Shown piece after piece: positions 25,203 through 34,131 of a DNA stretch of 64,000 nt. The translations under genes and the position numbers were made by a program. Origin of the DNA: Planctomycetota bacterium (lineage in GTDB: Bacteria > Planctomycetota > UBA11346); NCBI GenBank assembly GCA_014193115.1, contig BJHQ01000001.1:434001-498000 (forward strand). Direction: 5' to 3'. The notes below the pieces were generated by a model. That model had not been told where the DNA came from and ran no database searches. It saw only the letters and a program-made list of their open reading frames with translations. Numbering within the stretch: position 1 is the first letter of the stretch; every line of letters starts with the position of its first letter.

Positions 25203-26729
25203 ATGGACGACGCCGACATCACCGAATGGATCGATGGCGACCTCGATCCGGCCGGTCATGCTCGCTTCCAGGAACGTCTGCGCGATCCGGCGCTTGCCCG
25301 GGAGTTCCTGCGCGCACTGCATTTCGAGGCTGCCTTGCGGGTCACTGCCCAGGCCCGGTCGCACCGCCTTGTGATCAGGTCGACGCCGGATGATTCGATC
25401 AGCGCGCAGTACGACCGTTTACGTCGTCCATTTTCGCTCGCCTTGAGGAACCCGCGCTTTCGGTTTATTGCCGCCGCCGCGCTCCTTGCCCTCTTCACGT
25501 TGGCCTGGGTCGCCGTTGCCATCGTTGCTGAGCCACGTCCGGTCGTCGCCAGGCTCGTCGCCGATGCCGGCACGGTCACGGCGGCCGGTCGCATCGTGAT
25601 GGTCGGCGGCGGCCGAGATCTTGCCGCGGGCGACTCCATCATCCTGGAGGCTGATGCCAAGGCGACACTGCGCTATGCTGATGGCACACGGATCGGCTTT
25701 GGAGCCTGCAGTCAGGTGACGCTTGGCGACGAGGACGCGGAGAATCTCGGAAAATGCTTGCGGTTCTCCTGTGGCGAACTGCGCGCCGAGGTCGCACCGC
25801 AGCCACCTGCGCAGCCGTTGCGGATCATCAGCCCGCGCTGCGAGATCACCGTCCTCGGCACCCGTCTGGCTGTGGCCAGCGGCGCGACCGAACAGGTGCA
25901 GGTCGACCATGGCCGGATCCGGGTGGTGCGCCTGGCCGATCGCAGTGCGGCGGAGCTGATTGCCGGCGAGCAGGTTGACGTGACCGCGTCTGGCGCATTG
26001 GCGGTCACGTCGACAGCGCCCGGCCCGACAGACGAACCGCCGCCCGTCAGCGGATTGCGGCTTTGGCTCGATGCCGATCGCGGCGTCGAGGCCAACACCG
26101 CGGGCCGGATCAGCCAGTGGCGGGATCGGTCGGGCCAGCACCTGGATCTCACCCAATCCAACGTCGCCTCCCAGCCCTATCGCGTGGACCGCGCCGTGGC
26201 CGGGCATGCTGCGGTGTCCTTTGATGCCAACGACGACCACCTGCGCTGCCTGGCACCGTGGCCGGAATTCGTCAGCTATACCGTGGCGGTGGCGCTGCGT
26301 CCCACCAGCTTCGGACAGTGGAGCCAGAACTTCGGCAGCGGCTGGGGCAGCTTCGTCTTTCACGGCGATGGGCAGGGCGGGATCTACGCGGGCGTCGGTG
26401 ACGTTGCCGGCGCGAGATTCACTCCAGCAGACCTGCCATCCGTTCGGTTGAGCAGGAATACCTGGCATTGGTGCGTGATCACCTACGAACAACGCTCCGG
26501 TCGTGGCGACTTTTCAATTGATGGCAGGCAGGTCGGCAGCAAACCGATGCCCCATCCCAGGTCCTGGGGTACCTTCCGGGTCGGCCGCCAGGAACAGGGA
26601 CGGGGGATCTCCATGGGCGGTTTCGCTGGCGATGTGCAAGAGATCCTGGTGTACGATCGCGTGCTGACTGAGGATGAGCGGGGAATCCTGGATCGGCGTT
26701 TCCGGGTCCGCTTGGAGCTGGCGCCGTGA
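25203..26729 (+). CDS. FecR-like membrane anti-sigma protein with C-terminal LamG (concanavalin-like) domain
   Basis: A 508-residue protein. Residues 1-60 are the cytoplasmic anti-sigma part (MDDADITEWIDGDLDPAGHARF); 88-109 form one membrane helix; about 112-270 are a FecR-type beta domain (RIVMVGGGRDLAAGDSIIL, then ISPRCEITVLGTRLAVASG). Residues 285-508 are a LamG-like beta sandwich beginning SGLRLWLDADRG and ending GGFAGDVQEILVYDRVLTEDE, a fold that binds carbohydrates or proteins. It would keep the upstream sigma factor inactive until a ligand is sensed outside the membrane. It overlaps the next gene by four bases (GTGA). The LamG domain in place of a receptor-contact region is notable. 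Confidence 0.85.
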   Translation: MDDADITEWIDGDLDPAGHARFQERLRDPALAREFLRALHFEAALRVTAQARSHRLVIRSTPDDSISAQYDRLRRPFSLALRNPRFRFIAAAALLALFTLAWVAVAIVAEPRPVVARLVADAGTVTAAGRIVMVGGGRDLAAGDSIILEADAKATLRYADGTRIGFGACSQVTLGDEDAENLGKCLRFSCGELRAEVAPQPPAQPLRIISPRCEITVLGTRLAVASGATEQVQVDHGRIRVVRLADRSAAELIAGEQVDVTASGALAVTSTAPGPTDEPPPVSGLRLWLDADRGVEANTAGRISQWRDRSGQHLDLTQSNVASQPYRVDRAVAGHAAVSFDANDDHLRCLAPWPEFVSYTVAVALRPTSFGQWSQNFGSGWGSFVFHGDGQGGIYAGVGDVAGARFTPADLPSVRLSRNTWHWCVITYEQRSGRGDFSIDGRQVGSKPMPHPRSWGTFRVGRQEQGRGISMGGFAGDVQEILVYDRVLTEDERGILDRRFRVRLELAP

Positions 26730-28747
26730 CCCCGCGGTTCCTGCTCATGGCGGCTCTTGCCGGCCCCACGTTGTCGGCGGGTGAATCCCCAGACCAGCCG
26801 GCAGCGCTGCTCGCCCGCTTCTGTTATTCCTGCCACAGCAGCGCTCAGCACAAAGGTGACTTCGACCTCGAACGGCTCGGCGCTCCCGACCCCAAGCAGG
26901 CCAGCCAGTGGGAGCAGGTGCGCATGAATCTTGCCGAGCGGACCATGCCTCCGCGCGGCAAGCCGCAGCCGAATGCATCCGAGCACGAGCGCATCATCGC
27001 CTGGATCGACCGTGGGCTCGACGGCCCGGACGACTCCGACCCGAGCGATCCCGGACTGGTCAGCCCGCGCCGGCTGACCCGTCTGGAATTCAATCGCACG
27101 ATCGAGGATCTGCTCGGCGTTGCGGGCGATCACGCCGCTGCCTTCCCAGCCGACAGCGCTGGCGGTTCAGGCGGATTCGACAACAGCGCCGACGGCCTGT
27201 TCGTCTCGCCGGTCTTCCTCGAACTGTTGCTTGACGTGGCGCTGCGGGTGGTGGAACAGGCCAAACCGGAGCGCCTGGATCTGGTCGCTCCGGTTCCGGA
27301 CAAGTCCGGCGCATGGTCACCACAGGCCCGGCGGCGCGCGGTCGAGGCCTCGCTCGCCAGCTTTCTGCCACGGGCCTGGCGACGGCCGGTGACGCCAGCC
27401 GAGGTCCAGGCCCTGGTGCAGATCTACCTGCGCAGCACCGCGCAGCAGGTCACCCACGACGACGCGGTGCGTTTGACCTATGCCGCGGCGCTGACCTCGC
27501 CGAACTTCATCTTTCGCATCGAGGCGGCCAAGCCGGGCACTGCGCCCTACCCGGTGTCGCCTTTCGAGCTGGCCACGCGGCTGTCCTATTTCCTGTGGTC
27601 GACCATGCCCGATAAGCCGCTCTTGGAGGCTGCCCGGGATGGCAGCCTGGCCCAGCCGGCAGTGCTGGCGGCGCAGACCAGGCGCATGCTCGCCGATCCG
27701 CGTGCGGCGATCATGTCCCGCCTGTTCATCAGCCAGTGGCTAGGAACCGACTCCCTGGCGACCGGCACCGGACCGGATGCGAAATTCTTCCCGGTCTACA
27801 CGCCGGCCTTGCGCGCGGCGATGATCGAGGAACCCGTGGTGTTCCTGAACGCCCTGCTCGCGGGCGATCGCAGCCTGATCGAACTGATCGACTGCGACTA
27901 CGCCTTTGTCGATCCGGAGCTCGCCAAGCATTATCAGTTCAACCACCCCGGAGGCGAAGGCTTCGCTCGGGTTGCCATCACCGACGGTCGCCGTGGCGGG
28001 TTGGTGACCATGGCTGGAGTGCTGACCGTCACCTCACGCGGTGATCGCACCAGTCCGGTGCTGCGCGGCAAATGGATCCTCGACGAGCTGCTTTCGGCGC
28101 CACCACCACCACCGCCGCCGAACGTGAAGGCGCTGGCGGCGCCCAAGAAGGGCGCCGTTCAGGAAACGCTGCGTCAACGCCTGGAGCGCCACCGCGCCGA
28201 CCCGTCCTGCACCGCCTGCCATCTGCGCATCGATCCACTCGGGTTCGGTCTGGAGAACTTCGACGCCCTCGGCCGCTGGCGCGACAGCGGCGACGGCGGT
28301 CTCGCCCTCGATACCGTGGGCAACTTGCCCAGCGGCGAGACCTTCAGTGGCCCGAAGGAGCTCAAGCTGGTGCTGATGCAGCGCAAAGAACGGGTCATGA
28401 CCACGGTCATCGAACGGATGCTGTCCTACGCCCTGGGCCGGAACCTGGAGCGCTGTGATCGCCCGACCGTCCGCCGCATCCAGGCCGCCTTGGCCAAGGA
28501 TGGCTGGCGGGCCCAGACCTTGGTGGTCGAGATCGTCCAAAGCCTGCCGTTCCGCTTCAAACGCAATCAGGTCGCCAGCGAAGCCCGGGCACGGGCGGAG
28601 ATGGTTCCGGTCAAACCAGCGGCCCCGCCAACCGCTCCTACGGCTTTGCCGGCCAAACCGGCGGCGCCTCCGGCAACGCCCCCGGTTCCACCGGCCAAAC
28701 CGTCGGGAGCTCCAGCACAGCCTGTTTCCAAGGACAAGTCGCCATGA
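26726..28747 (+). CDS. Planctomycete-type cytochrome with DUF1587/1592/1588/1585 domains
   Basis: A 673-residue secreted protein starting at GTG 26726 with signal peptide FLLMAALAGPTLSAG. C33-x-x-C36-H37 (CYSCH) is a c-type haem site; a second, C495-TA-C498-H499 (CTACHLRIDPLGFGLENFD), lies in the DUF1588 region. In between are the family's PSD domains: LTRLEFNRTIEDLLGV, FELATRLSYFLWSTMPD and SRLFISQWLG. DUF1585 follows (LVVEIVQSLPFRFKRNQ), and the last 60 residues are a Pro/Ala-rich tail. Function of the family is unsettled; it is thought to act in degradation or electron transfer at the cell surface and always travels with DUF1552 or DUF1501 proteins. Cotranscribed with the ECF/FecR pair. 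Confidence 0.87.
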   Translation: MTPRFLLMAALAGPTLSAGESPDQPAALLARFCYSCHSSAQHKGDFDLERLGAPDPKQASQWEQVRMNLAERTMPPRGKPQPNASEHERIIAWIDRGLDGPDDSDPSDPGLVSPRRLTRLEFNRTIEDLLGVAGDHAAAFPADSAGGSGGFDNSADGLFVSPVFLELLLDVALRVVEQAKPERLDLVAPVPDKSGAWSPQARRRAVEASLASFLPRAWRRPVTPAEVQALVQIYLRSTAQQVTHDDAVRLTYAAALTSPNFIFRIEAAKPGTAPYPVSPFELATRLSYFLWSTMPDKPLLEAARDGSLAQPAVLAAQTRRMLADPRAAIMSRLFISQWLGTDSLATGTGPDAKFFPVYTPALRAAMIEEPVVFLNALLAGDRSLIELIDCDYAFVDPELAKHYQFNHPGGEGFARVAITDGRRGGLVTMAGVLTVTSRGDRTSPVLRGKWILDELLSAPPPPPPPNVKALAAPKKGAVQETLRQRLERHRADPSCTACHLRIDPLGFGLENFDALGRWRDSGDGGLALDTVGNLPSGETFSGPKELKLVLMQRKERVMTTVIERMLSYALGRNLERCDRPTVRRIQAALAKDGWRAQTLVVEIVQSLPFRFKRNQVASEARARAEMVPVKPAAPPTAPTALPAKPAAPPATPPVPPAKPSGAPAQPVSKDKSP

Positions 28748-30180
28748 AGCCTTCCTGGTCGATCTCCCGACGAACCCTGCTCCGGGGTTTCGGCGTCGGC
28801 ATGGCCCTGCCCATGCTCGACGCCATGACGCCGCTGATCGGCGCCGATCCCGCGCCGGCATCCCGGGCGGCGACCTTCGCCGCTCCGCGTTTTCCGGTGC
28901 GCATGGTGATGATGAACCTGCCCAATGGCACCTATTACCAAGAGTGGAACCCGGGACCCGCCGGTGCGCTGGGCGCGCTCAAACCGATGCTGGAACCGCT
29001 CCAGCCCCATACCGCCGACCTGCTGCTGCTGACCAATCTGTGGAACAAGTCGGCCACCGCCGACAGCATTCCCCACTATGCCAACGAGGGCTGCCTCCTG
29101 ACCGGCACGGTGGTCAAGAAGACCGAAGGCACCGATGTCAGCGTCAACGGCATCTCGATGGACCAGGTCGCCGCGCGTTGCACCGGTGCGGTCACCCGCA
29201 TCCCGTCGCTCCACCTCAACATGCAGAAACCGGTTGGAGGCAAGGACACCGGCTATGCGCGGATGTACAACAACCAGCTGTCGTGGAGCTCCCCGACCAC
29301 CCCGGTGCCCAATGAGACGGAACCGCGACGCGCCTTCGATCGCCTGTTCCGCACCGCCGGCGGGCCCGCGGCGGTCCGCGCGCTGTCCGACCGCGACCGC
29401 AAGAGCGTACTCGACTACGTGCTCAGCGACGCGACGGCGCTCAAGGGCCGGGTTGGACTCGGCGACCAGCGGAAGCTCGATGAGTACCTGACCGCGGTAC
29501 GCGATGTCGAACTCCAGCTCGAACGGGCGAGCGCGGCTGCATCCAAGGAACGGGTGATCGATCCGGCTATGGCGCGCGCCACCAAGGAGATCGCCGGCGC
29601 CCTCGGCAATGCCGGCACGGTGGCGGGCGACTCCTCGTTCCTCGCCAACCTTGGCCGTGATCACACCAAGCGCACGCGGCTCATGCTCGACATCCTCGCC
29701 TTGGCGCTGTGGACCGACACGACCCGGGTGGCGACGTTCATGTTCGGCAATGACCGCAACAACATGAATTACTCGTTCATCGACGGAGTGAAGGAAGACC
29801 ACCATAATCTGTCGCACTACGGCGAAGGTCCCGACAAGCTCGTCCAGTACCGGAAAATCTGCATCTGGCACAGCGAGCAGGTCGCCTACCTGCTCGGGCG
29901 CATGAAGACCATCAAAGAGGCCAACGGCGCGAGTCTGCTCGACAACAGCATGGTGTTCTTCGGCAGCGCCCTCCACGACGGCAACAACCATGGCAAGGAG
30001 GACTTGCCTATCCTGCTCGCCGGCCGTGGAGGCGGCGCGATCAAACCGGGCCGGGTCATCGTCAACCCCAAGAAGACCCCGCTGTGCAATCTGTACCTGG
30101 CGATGCTCCAGACCCTGGGAGTGCAGACCGAGGCTTTCGCCGATTCAACCCGGCCGTTGTCCGAGATCACCACTGGGTAA
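28744..30180 (+). CDS. DUF1552 protein with Tat signal
   Basis: A 478-residue member of the DUF1552 family, usually found beside DUF1592-type cytochromes in Planctomycetes and relatives. The N-terminus carries a twin-arginine signal, S8-R9-R10-T11-LLRGFGVGMALP, so it should be folded before export. The body shows FPVRMVMMNLPNGTYYQEWNP, RIPSLHLNMQ, and RNNMNYSFIDGVKEDHHNLSHYG, which resembles the metal-site region of sulfatase/DUF1501-like folds. It overlaps the cytochrome stop by four bases (ATGA) and is the last gene of the ECF operon. Activity is unknown. Confidence 0.88.
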   Translation: MKPSWSISRRTLLRGFGVGMALPMLDAMTPLIGADPAPASRAATFAAPRFPVRMVMMNLPNGTYYQEWNPGPAGALGALKPMLEPLQPHTADLLLLTNLWNKSATADSIPHYANEGCLLTGTVVKKTEGTDVSVNGISMDQVAARCTGAVTRIPSLHLNMQKPVGGKDTGYARMYNNQLSWSSPTTPVPNETEPRRAFDRLFRTAGGPAAVRALSDRDRKSVLDYVLSDATALKGRVGLGDQRKLDEYLTAVRDVELQLERASAAASKERVIDPAMARATKEIAGALGNAGTVAGDSSFLANLGRDHTKRTRLMLDILALALWTDTTRVATFMFGNDRNNMNYSFIDGVKEDHHNLSHYGEGPDKLVQYRKICIWHSEQVAYLLGRMKTIKEANGASLLDNSMVFFGSALHDGNNHGKEDLPILLAGRGGGAIKPGRVIVNPKKTPLCNLYLAMLQTLGVQTEAFADSTRPLSEITTG

Positions 30181-30375
30181 GCGACGAACTCGGTGATCGG
30201 CGGCCGCTCCTGGCAGCGCCAAGCGCTCGGCAGCGCACTTCGCGATGGTGCGCCTCTTGGGCACCGTATTGGAGATGATCGACGTCGTGGTTCGCGGTCC
30301 AGGTTGCTGGTTCTCAAGCCAAGTTCCCAAGCAAACGCCAGCCGAGCTGGCGCTCGGCGCTCCCAGGCCACTCCG

Positions 30376-30825
30376 TCACACTCCGGCCGAGCCGACACTT
30401 GGCGCTCCCAGGCGCACCTCGGTCTTGCCTTGCGCCACTGCTTTCAGCACGGCGGCGTGCCACGGTGACAGTGGTAATCCGGGCAGCGCTGGCCATGGGC
30501 ACCACACCGGGACGACGCCGGGCAGGCAGCTTGGCGTTGTGCCTGCGGGCCACCGGCAGCGGTAGAACCGGGCCACGAACTGGTGGGGCAGCCACAGGTC
30601 GCAGGCGGTGACCAAGGTTTGGTCGGGGGTCCAGCCGAGTTCCTCGTGGAGCTCGCGGCGCAGGCAATGTTCAAGGGATTCATCAGCGTCGCGCTTGCCG
30701 CCGAAGCAGGTCAGGCGGCCGGCTGCGAAGCGCGCTGTGGATGGGCGCAGCTCAAGCAGCAGCCGGCCGCGGTGGTCCTCGATCACGGCGCAGGCGTGCT
30801 CGTGCTGGCGGATCGGCGCGGTCAT
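30376..30825 (-). CDS. Nudix hydrolase (8-oxo-dGTP diphosphatase-like)
   Basis: A 149-residue Nudix protein. The Nudix box G-x5-E-x7-REL-x-EELGW is complete: GGKRDADESLEHCLRRELHEELGW, coordinating Mg2+ for cleavage of nucleoside diphosphate-X compounds. Its short size, the early sequence ACAVIEDHRGRLLLELRPST and FAAGRLTCFGGK resemble MutT-type housecleaning enzymes, but nucleotide sugars are possible too. It is divergent from the mannitol dehydrogenase fusion, with 47 bases between the start codons. Confidence 0.85.
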   Translation of the reverse strand: MTAPIRQHEHACAVIEDHRGRLLLELRPSTARFAAGRLTCFGGKRDADESLEHCLRRELHEELGWTPDQTLVTACDLWLPHQFVARFYRCRWPAGTTPSCLPGVVPVWCPWPALPGLPLSPWHAAVLKAVAQGKTEVRLGAPSVGSAGV

Positions 30826-30872
30826 CGGCTGCCACCTTGGCTCGCTGCCGCCGCCGGCAATATCGCCGGACC

Positions 30873-32888
30873 ATGCCTGCTGCGTCTCCGGATTCCCGAC
30901 CGACCCTGATCCAATTCGGCGCTGGCAATATCGGCCGCGGATTCATCGCCCCGGTGTTCTGCGCGGCCGGTTGGCGGGTGGTCTTCGTCGATCTCGCTCA
31001 GGCAGTGGTCGCGGAGCTGAATCAGCGTGGCACTTACACCGTGTTCGAGGTGGATAATGCCGGTGAGCGCCCCGTGGCGGTGGGGCCGGTGAGCGCCATC
31101 GATGGTCGTGACCTGGAAGCGGTGGCAGCCGCCGTCGCCAGCGCCGATCTGGTGGCCACGGCGGTGGGCCTGGCAGCGATGCCGCATCTCGGCCGACCTA
31201 TCGCAGAAGGCCTGCGCCGGCGCGATCCACAGCGTCCGCTGGACGTGCTGGTGTGCGAAAATGGCCTGTCAGCGACGGCGGATCTACGGCGTGCGGTACT
31301 GGCGATCCTGCCCGAGGCCGACGCCCGCCTGGGCACGGTGCGGACGTCGATCGGCCGGATGATCCCGCCACCAGCGCAACCAACAGCGCCCTCGGACTTT
31401 TCTTCCTCGTCGATCCCGCATAGGGGTCCCCGGAGCGAAGCGAACGGGGGCGGAGCAGGCGCCGCCGCAGGCGGCAGCAGGCCAAAGGCCTGCGACCTGC
31501 GAAGCGGAGCTGGTCGGCCGCCCGAGGAGCGGTGGGCGGATAGAATGGGCGAAGCCCTTCCGCCCACGCGTCAGATTGCGCAGCAATCAGACGCGAGCGA
31601 AGACCAAGGCCGGGGGGCAGGGCCAAAGGCCCGTGGGGGCGAAGCCCCCAATAATCTCCGGGGCGAAGCCCCCAATAAACTCCGCGTCGAGCCCTACTGC
31701 CATCTGCCCGTGGAACGTGCGGCTTTTCGTGGCGCGGTGCCCCAGGTCGCCCACCTTGAAGCAGTGGACGATTTCGAGCTGGTCATCCGCCAGAAACTGT
31801 ACCTGCACAATCTGACCCACGCCTGCCTGGCCTATGCCGGGCATCTGCGCGGCTGCGCCACCATTCCCGACTGCCTGGAGATTCCTGATCTGGCCGCCGC
31901 CGCCCGGCAGGCTGGCGGTGAAGCCGCCGAGGCCCTGGCGCTGGCCCACGGCGCCGGCGATCCGGCGCGGGTTGCGGCGGTGCGGGCGGACTGCCTGGCG
32001 CTGGTCGAGGACCTGTTCCAACGCTACCGCAACCGGGCGCTGTCCGATCCGGTGGCGCGGGTCGCCAGGGATCCCCAGCGCAAGCTCGCCGCCGATGACC
32101 GCCTGGTTGGCGCGGCCCGGCTCTGCGTGGAACAGGGTGTACCCTTTCCGGCCTTGGCCCTCCACCTCGCCTTGGCCTGCCGCTATACCCCGGCCGCCGA
32201 TGAGCCCGGTCGCGACCGCTTCATCGCCCTGCGCAGCCAGGGCTGGCGCGTGCAGCTCGCCGAACTCGCCGGACTTTCCCTGAAGGATCCGATCATGACC
32301 GCCGTCGCCTCCGCCACTGAACGTGACCGCATCGAGCGCTTCAAGTCAGCGCTGCCCGGGCGCCGCTCCGCCGCCGCCGCCGCGATGCGCGCCGCCGGTC
32401 TGGTCCTGCGCGATGACGAGGCTGCCGCGGTGGAAATCGCCGACTTCGGCCTCGACCAGTTCGAGCGGTACGGCCTGGCGATCCATGTCTACGTCAACAC
32501 CGACCGGGTGTGCGGAAAGGAGCTGGTCATGCTCCCGGGCCAGATGTGCCCCGAGCACCGCCATCCGCCGATCGATGGCGACCCAGGTAAAGAAGAGACC
32601 TTCCGCTGCCGCCAGGGTGAGGTCTTCTTGTACCTGCCCGGCCACAAGCAGGGCTCCGGCGAACGCGAGGCTGCCCTGCGCCACGTCGATCCGGCCAAGC
32701 ACGCGGTCCACACCATGTACAAGCTGGTCCACCTGAAGCCCGGTGACCAATGGACGCTGAAGCCGAACACCCCGCACTGGTTCGCCGCCGGCCCCAACGG
32801 CGCGGTGGTCAGCGAATTCAGCACGCGGTCCCGGGACGAGGCCGACATCTTCACCGATCCGGCGATCGTCCGGCTGCCGCCGGAGTGA
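30873..32888 (+). CDS. mtlD: Mannitol-1-phosphate 5-dehydrogenase fused to D-lyxose/D-mannose isomerase
   Basis: One 671-residue reading frame. Residues 1-470 are a mannitol-1-phosphate dehydrogenase: LIQFGAGNIGRGFIAPVFCA (NAD fold), VRTSIGRMIPP, then after an insert LRVEPYCHLPVERAAFRG and the catalytic-helix region RQKLYLHNLTHACLAYAG. Residues 475-671 are a D-lyxose ketol-isomerase cupin: LVMLPGQMCPEHRHPP, GKEETFRCRQGEVFLY and LKPNTPHWFAAG hold the His and Glu metal ligands. ATG 32295 could serve as an internal start for the isomerase alone. Between GRMIPP and LRVEPY an insert of about 100 residues (see 31384-31683) replaces a loop of about 15. Substrates connect mannitol, mannose, fructose and lyxose. 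The following PfkB kinase fits the same pathway. Confidence 0.85.
   Translation: MPAASPDSRPTLIQFGAGNIGRGFIAPVFCAAGWRVVFVDLAQAVVAELNQRGTYTVFEVDNAGERPVAVGPVSAIDGRDLEAVAAAVASADLVATAVGLAAMPHLGRPIAEGLRRRDPQRPLDVLVCENGLSATADLRRAVLAILPEADARLGTVRTSIGRMIPPPAQPTAPSDFSSSSIPHRGPRSEANGGGAGAAAGGSRPKACDLRSGAGRPPEERWADRMGEALPPTRQIAQQSDASEDQGRGAGPKARGGEAPNNLRGEAPNKLRVEPYCHLPVERAAFRGAVPQVAHLEAVDDFELVIRQKLYLHNLTHACLAYAGHLRGCATIPDCLEIPDLAAAARQAGGEAAEALALAHGAGDPARVAAVRADCLALVEDLFQRYRNRALSDPVARVARDPQRKLAADDRLVGAARLCVEQGVPFPALALHLALACRYTPAADEPGRDRFIALRSQGWRVQLAELAGLSLKDPIMTAVASATERDRIERFKSALPGRRSAAAAAMRAAGLVLRDDEAAAVEIADFGLDQFERYGLAIHVYVNTDRVCGKELVMLPGQMCPEHRHPPIDGDPGKEETFRCRQGEVFLYLPGHKQGSGEREAALRHVDPAKHAVHTMYKLVHLKPGDQWTLKPNTPHWFAAGPNGAVVSEFSTRSRDEADIFTDPAIVRLPPE
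31384..31683 (+). repeat. In-frame hairpin-rich insert inside mtlD
   Basis: About 300 bases inside the dehydrogenase domain read through without a stop but encode low-complexity sequence rich in Gly, Ala, Arg and Pro. The DNA is a chain of perfect mini-hairpins with three-base loops: GGGCGAAGCCC, GATTGCGCAGCAATC, GGGCCAAAGGCCC, GGGGGCGAAGCCCCC and GGGGCGAAGCCCC. The heptamer GCGAAGC, known as an exceptionally stable DNA mini-hairpin, occurs five times (31435, 31499, 31549, 31639, 31663). It resembles palindromic elements that insert in coding genes, as in Rickettsia. Borders are approximate. Confidence 0.75.
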
Positions 32889-32979
32889 GGCTGGGGATCA
32901 CCGGCGGCGTCTCACCCCCGGTCACCCCACGCTTCACCCCCGCAGACAACATTTCCCTGCTGAACCGCTGGACTCCGCC

Positions 32980-34086
32980 ATGACCCTCTCCGCCCGGCTG
33001 CGCGCCGCCGATCTGTCGCGATTGTCTGCCGTCGTCGGTTTTGACGGATTCATCGATGAGATGATCTCGGTGGTCGATGAACGCCGGTCGCTGACCGAGT
33101 TCAGCGCGGTGCCGACCATCGCCGATATGGCGGCGATCTTCGCCAAAGCTGCCGGACGATCGAGCCTGCGCGAGATCGTGGTCCACCGGATCGACGCCGG
33201 CGGCTGCGCGGTGAACCTCGGTGATGGGCTGGCCGGGCTCGGCGTACAGCTCGATTATTTTGGCACCCTGGGCACACCGCGGCATCCCGCCTTCGACGCG
33301 TTCGTCGGCCGTTGCCGCAGCGTGCGCAGCTGGTGCCGCGAGCCTGGCCGGACTCTGGCCCTCGAGTTCCGCGACGGGAAATACATGCTGTCATCGGTGG
33401 CCCAGCTCGCCGAGCTGACCCCGGACTATCTGGAAGGCGCGTTGGCCGACGGTGCCTTCTCCGCGGCCTGCGCCGACGCCGGACTGCTCGCCTTCACCAA
33501 CTGGACATTGTACCCGCACATGACCGCCTGCTGGCAATTCTTGCAGCAGCGGGTGCTGCCCGGCCTGAAGCATCGCCCAGCCATTTTCCTCGATCTGGTC
33601 GATCCGAGCAGCCGCAGCCCGGCCGACATCCAGGCCATGCTCGCGACCTTGCCCGGATTCGCCGTCGGCGGTCCGGTGACCCTCGGCCTCAACGGCAATG
33701 AAGGCAATGTGCTGGCCCGGCTGCTCGGGGTGGCCACCGCTGCCGATGCCGGAGAGCCGTTGGCGGCCCAGGCCGCGGCGCTGCGCGAGCGGCTCGGCAT
33801 CGATGCGGTGGTCATCCACGGCGTGCGCTCCGCCGCGGTGGCCGAAAGCGGCGGCACCGCGACCTGCGATACGCCGTGGTGCGCCGCGCCGAAAAAACTC
33901 ACCGGCGCCGGCGACCGCTTCAATTCCGGTTATGGCGTCGGGCTGCTCCTCGGCCTGGAAGCCAAGGACCGTCTGCGCCTGGGCAATGCCGCCAGCGGAT
34001 TCTTCGTCCGCCAGGCGCGCAGCGGCAACGCGGCCGAGCTCGCCGATCTGCTCGACCGCTGGGCTGACGGCTCCCTCGACCGCTGA
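32980..34086 (+). CDS. PfkB-family sugar kinase
   Basis: A 368-residue ribokinase-like (PfkB) protein, cytoplasmic. The early strand VVGFDGFIDEMISVVDE and GGCAVNLGDGLAGLGVQLDYFG form the sugar site; KKLTGAGDRFNSGYGVGLL is the C-terminal signature with catalytic base D312. It starts 91 bases after the mtlD-isomerase fusion on the same strand. As products of that fusion are ketoses, a fructokinase-like role is likely, but the substrate is not certain; nucleoside kinases share the fold. Confidence 0.82.
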   Translation: MTLSARLRAADLSRLSAVVGFDGFIDEMISVVDERRSLTEFSAVPTIADMAAIFAKAAGRSSLREIVVHRIDAGGCAVNLGDGLAGLGVQLDYFGTLGTPRHPAFDAFVGRCRSVRSWCREPGRTLALEFRDGKYMLSSVAQLAELTPDYLEGALADGAFSAACADAGLLAFTNWTLYPHMTACWQFLQQRVLPGLKHRPAIFLDLVDPSSRSPADIQAMLATLPGFAVGGPVTLGLNGNEGNVLARLLGVATAADAGEPLAAQAAALRERLGIDAVVIHGVRSAAVAESGGTATCDTPWCAAPKKLTGAGDRFNSGYGVGLLLGLEAKDRLRLGNAASGFFVRQARSGNAAELADLLDRWADGSLDR

Positions 34087-34131
34087 TCGGCTGGCGGCTG
34101 GCGCCGGTCCGGCCCGGCCGAGCATTTGGCC

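Noticed and set aside
31384..31683. Frameshift or sequencing error breaking mtlD
   Set aside because: Motifs on both sides are in the same frame with no stop, and the insert has a regular hairpin structure, so an inserted element explains it better.
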